Origin: an uncultured bacterium | Lineage (GTDB): Bacteria; Pseudomonadota; Alphaproteobacteria; SP197 | Reading direction: 5' to 3' | Assembly (NCBI GenBank): GCA_938014945.1 | Contig: CALLQH010000359.1 | Coordinates: 1-8,222 of the forward strand | DNA: 8,222 nucleotides | Shown here: piece by piece, positions 6,539-8,222 of the stretch | Numbering within the stretch: the stretch's first letter is position 1 | How the letters are laid out: every line of letters starts with the position of its first letter | Program-made: the position numbers and the translations under genes | Notes under the pieces: generated by a model | Databases searched by the model: none | What the model was told of the DNA's origin: nothing | The model's input: the letters and a program-made list of their open reading frames with translations, nothing else

Positions 6539-7573
6539 TCAGTCCGACTGGCTGTAGAGGACGTGCTTGAGAGTCTTCTTGTCTTCCAGCACACGGCCGG
6601 TGCCGAGCGCGACGCAGGACAGCGGCTCGTCGCCGATCGAGACAGGCAGGCCGGTGGCATGGCGCAGCACATTGTCGAGATTGCCGAGCAATGCGCCGCC
6701 GCCGGTCAGCACGATGCCCTTGTCGACGATGTCGGCGGCCAGTTCCGGCGGCGTCTGCTCAAGCGCCGTCTTGACCGCCTCGATGATCTGGCCGACCGGC
6801 TCGGCAAGGCTCTCGGCGATCTGGCGCTGGCTGATGACCAGTTCCTTGGGCACGCCGTTCATCAGGTCGCGGCCCTTGATCTCCATGGTCGAGCCATCGC
6901 CGTCGTCGGGCGGGCTGGCCGAGCCGATGGACTTCTTGATGCGCTCGCTGCTCGATTCGCCGATCAGCAGGTTATGGGTGTTGCGGATGTAGCGGATGAT
7001 CGCTTCGTCCATCTTGTCGCCGCCCACGCGCACGGAGCGGGAATAGACGATGCCGCCCAGCGAGAGCACGGCGACCTCGGTGGTGCCGCCGCCGATGTCG
7101 ACGACCATGGAGCCCGTGGGCTCGGTCACCGGCAGGCCGGCGCCGATCGCCGCGGCCATCGGCTCCTCGATCAGGCCGACCTTGCGGGCGCCCGCGCGCA
7201 GGGCCGATTCCTCGATCGCGCGCCGCTCCACCGCCGTCGAACCCGAGGGCACGCAGACGATGACCTCCGGCCGGGCAAAGCTCGACCGGTTGTGCACCTT
7301 GCGGATGAAATGCTTGATCATCTCCTCGGCGATGTCGAAGTCCGCGATGACACCGTCACGCAGGGGGCGGATGGCCTCGATGTGGCCCGGCGTGCGGCCG
7401 ACCATCAGCTTGGCTTCCTCGCCCACGGCCAGCACCTGGGGCCGGCCGCGACGGTTGTCGATGGCGACCACCGACGGCTCGTTGAGCGCGATGCCGCGCC
7501 CCTTCACATAGACAAGGGTGTTGGCCGTGCCGAGGTCGATGGCCATGTCGGTCGAGAAAAAACGGGACAGCAT
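6539..7573 (-). CDS. mreB: MreB, actin-like rod-shape-determining ATPase
   Basis: A 344-residue actin homologue that polymerises on the inner face of the cytoplasmic membrane and orients side-wall synthesis. Nucleotide-binding motifs are present: phosphate-1 DLGTANTLVYVKGRGI (13-28), phosphate-2 DIGGGTTEVAVLSLGG (159-174) and adenosine motif GIVLTGGGALLGNLD (286-300). GRTPGHIEAIRPLRDGVIADF (59-79) and EEPMAAAIGAGLPV (136-149) are typical of the family. The N-terminal MLSRFF can form the short amphipathic membrane-binding helix known in Gram-negative MreB. The frame is open up to 7687, but the extra 38 codons are Arg/Pro-rich and unlike MreB, so ATG 7573 is chosen; its Shine-Dalgarno is weak (GGGGAGAG lies well upstream). 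First gene of the elongasome operon. Confidence 0.98.
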   Translation of the reverse strand: MLSRFFSTDMAIDLGTANTLVYVKGRGIALNEPSVVAIDNRRGRPQVLAVGEEAKLMVGRTPGHIEAIRPLRDGVIADFDIAEEMIKHFIRKVHNRSSFARPEVIVCVPSGSTAVERRAIEESALRAGARKVGLIEEPMAAAIGAGLPVTEPTGSMVVDIGGGTTEVAVLSLGGIVYSRSVRVGGDKMDEAIIRYIRNTHNLLIGESSSERIKKSIGSASPPDDGDGSTMEIKGRDLMNGVPKELVISQRQIAESLAEPVGQIIEAVKTALEQTPPELAADIVDKGIVLTGGGALLGNLDNVLRHATGLPVSIGDEPLSCVALGTGRVLEDKKTLKHVLYSQSD

Positions 7574-7888
7574 GGTGGTTCTTGGTCTCTCCCCGTGCCC
7601 GCGCGCCCGCGGACCTGAATGTCGTCGGCGCCTGCCCCCGGACGGGCGCGGCACTGGCCTTGCCGCATCGCACAATCGGGGTCGCAACCCTCAGGATGGT
7701 CCCGATATGGCGATAAACCAGCGATTTCCGGCACCTAAGCCTAGGCAGTGATACCATGAACGAGGTGCGGTCTCGACCGGAAAGTGTTGCGGCGGAACCC
7801 CTGCGAGCCCCGCCGCAACGCAACATGAACGCTACCTGTGGCGAAACAGGGGCACCCGGAAGCGCACCTGACCGCCCGGCAGGAAAGC
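7574..7888. other. Non-coding gap between ilvC and mreB (315 bp)
   Basis: No credible gene in either strand. It contains the inverted repeat at 7786-7819 just downstream of ilvC, an 8-bp palindrome GCCTAGGC (7739-7746), and a GC-rich imperfect inverted repeat (7595-7609 with 7643-7654: 12 pairs and a 3-nt bulge) that would fold in the mreB leader. The promoter of the mre operon should lie here, but no convincing -35/-10 pair stands out; minus-strand TTTATC and CATATC near 7700-7720 are only weak -10 candidates. Confidence 0.6.
7786..7819 (-). terminator. Perfect 10-bp inverted repeat, candidate ilvC terminator
   Basis: GTTGCGGCGG (7786-7795) and CCGCCGCAAC (7810-7819) are exact reverse complements around a 14-nt loop, 69 nt past the ilvC stop. 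On the minus strand the stem is followed by ACTTTCC, so only a three-T run is present. This makes it a weak intrinsic terminator at best; the position between two convergent-free, same-strand units favours a termination role over an operator. Confidence 0.42.
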
Positions 7889-8222
7889 TCAGTTCTTGGT
7901 CTTGTCGACCATGCGGTTCTTGGCGATCCAGGGCATCATGGCGCGCAGACGCTCGCCGACTTCCTCGATCGGGTGCTCGGCGGCACGCCGGCGGGTGGCC
8001 TTGAAGCTGGTCTGGCCGACCTCGTTCTCGAGCATCCAGTCGCGGGCGAACTTGCCGCTCTGGATCTCGTCGAGCACCTTCTTCATCTCGGCCTTGGTCT
8101 CGGCGGTCACGATACGCGGGCCGCGGGTGTAGTCGCCGTATTCGGCCGTGTTGGAGACCGAATAACGCATGTTGGCGATGCCGCCCTCGTAGATCAGGTC
8201 GACGATCAGCTTCACCTCGTGC
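7889..8222 (-). CDS. ilvC: Ketol-acid reductoisomerase, C-terminal part, cut by window edge
   Basis: The last 110 residues of a class I (short) KARI; the N-terminal Rossmann domain with the NADPH site lies beyond the right edge. The enzyme converts 2-acetolactate or 2-aceto-2-hydroxybutyrate to the dihydroxy acids of valine, isoleucine and leucine synthesis in the cytoplasm, using NADPH and magnesium. The visible HEVKLIVDLIYEGGIANMRY, then SVSNTAEYGD, is the characteristic knotted-domain signature: the first Glu fits the second-subunit metal-binding glutamate, and the second Ser of SVSN the substrate-contacting serine of the family. The end MMPWIAKNRMVDKTKN is typical of the short form. It is read toward mreB, with 315 bp between them, so it is probably a separate transcription unit. 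Confidence 0.96.
   Translation of the reverse strand, partial: HEVKLIVDLIYEGGIANMRYSVSNTAEYGDYTRGPRIVTAETKAEMKKVLDEIQSGKFARDWMLENEVGQTSFKATRRRAAEHPIEEVGERLRAMMPWIAKNRMVDKTKN

Noticed and set aside
6329..7618. A 429-codon plus-strand open frame antisense to mreB and the start of mreC.
   Set aside because: It crosses two well-supported genes and the gap between them, and its translation resembles no family.

Overview
The window is GC-rich chromosomal DNA from a Gram-negative bacterium, most likely an alphaproteobacterium. The protein styles and the order mreB-mreC-mreD-mrdA-rodA fit that group, but I cannot place it to genus. All supported genes lie on the minus strand, so the biological order runs from high to low coordinates.

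Layout, read in the direction of transcription: the last ~110 codons of ilvC (ketol-acid reductoisomerase) enter from the right edge and stop at 7889. A non-coding gap of 315 bp (7574-7888) holds a perfect 10-bp inverted repeat, possibly the ilvC terminator, and must carry the start signals of the next unit. Then comes the rod-shape/elongasome cluster: mreB (6539-7573), mreC (5619-6479), mreD (5086-5619), mrdA/PBP2 (3225-5084) and rodA (2068-3222). The last four are packed with 1-nt overlaps or 1-2 nt gaps, which points to one translationally coupled operon. It ends near a hairpin at 2018-2042.

After the operon comes a tRNA-Lys(CTT) gene with encoded CCA (1811-1886). It is followed by a lipoprotein of the SOUL heme-binding family (1028-1666), preceded by a 14-bp perfect palindrome. 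The left edge carries the N-terminal ~267 residues of a YbiO-like MscS-family mechanosensitive channel (1-803), with a signal peptide and several membrane segments, cut by the window edge.

Functionally, MreB filaments, the MreC/MreD membrane scaffold, the PBP2 transpeptidase and the RodA glycosyltransferase form the complex that builds the lateral cell wall. The channel (osmotic safety valve) and the SOUL lipoprotein are also envelope proteins, but nothing here shows that they are functionally tied to the operon.

I see no mobile element, CRISPR array, defence system or other clearly new system; this is an ordinary core-genome region. The observations most worth checking are a possible Cys3-His metal site beside the PBP2 active site, the palindrome ahead of the SOUL gene, and a nearly exact 27-nt repeat inside the SOUL gene.
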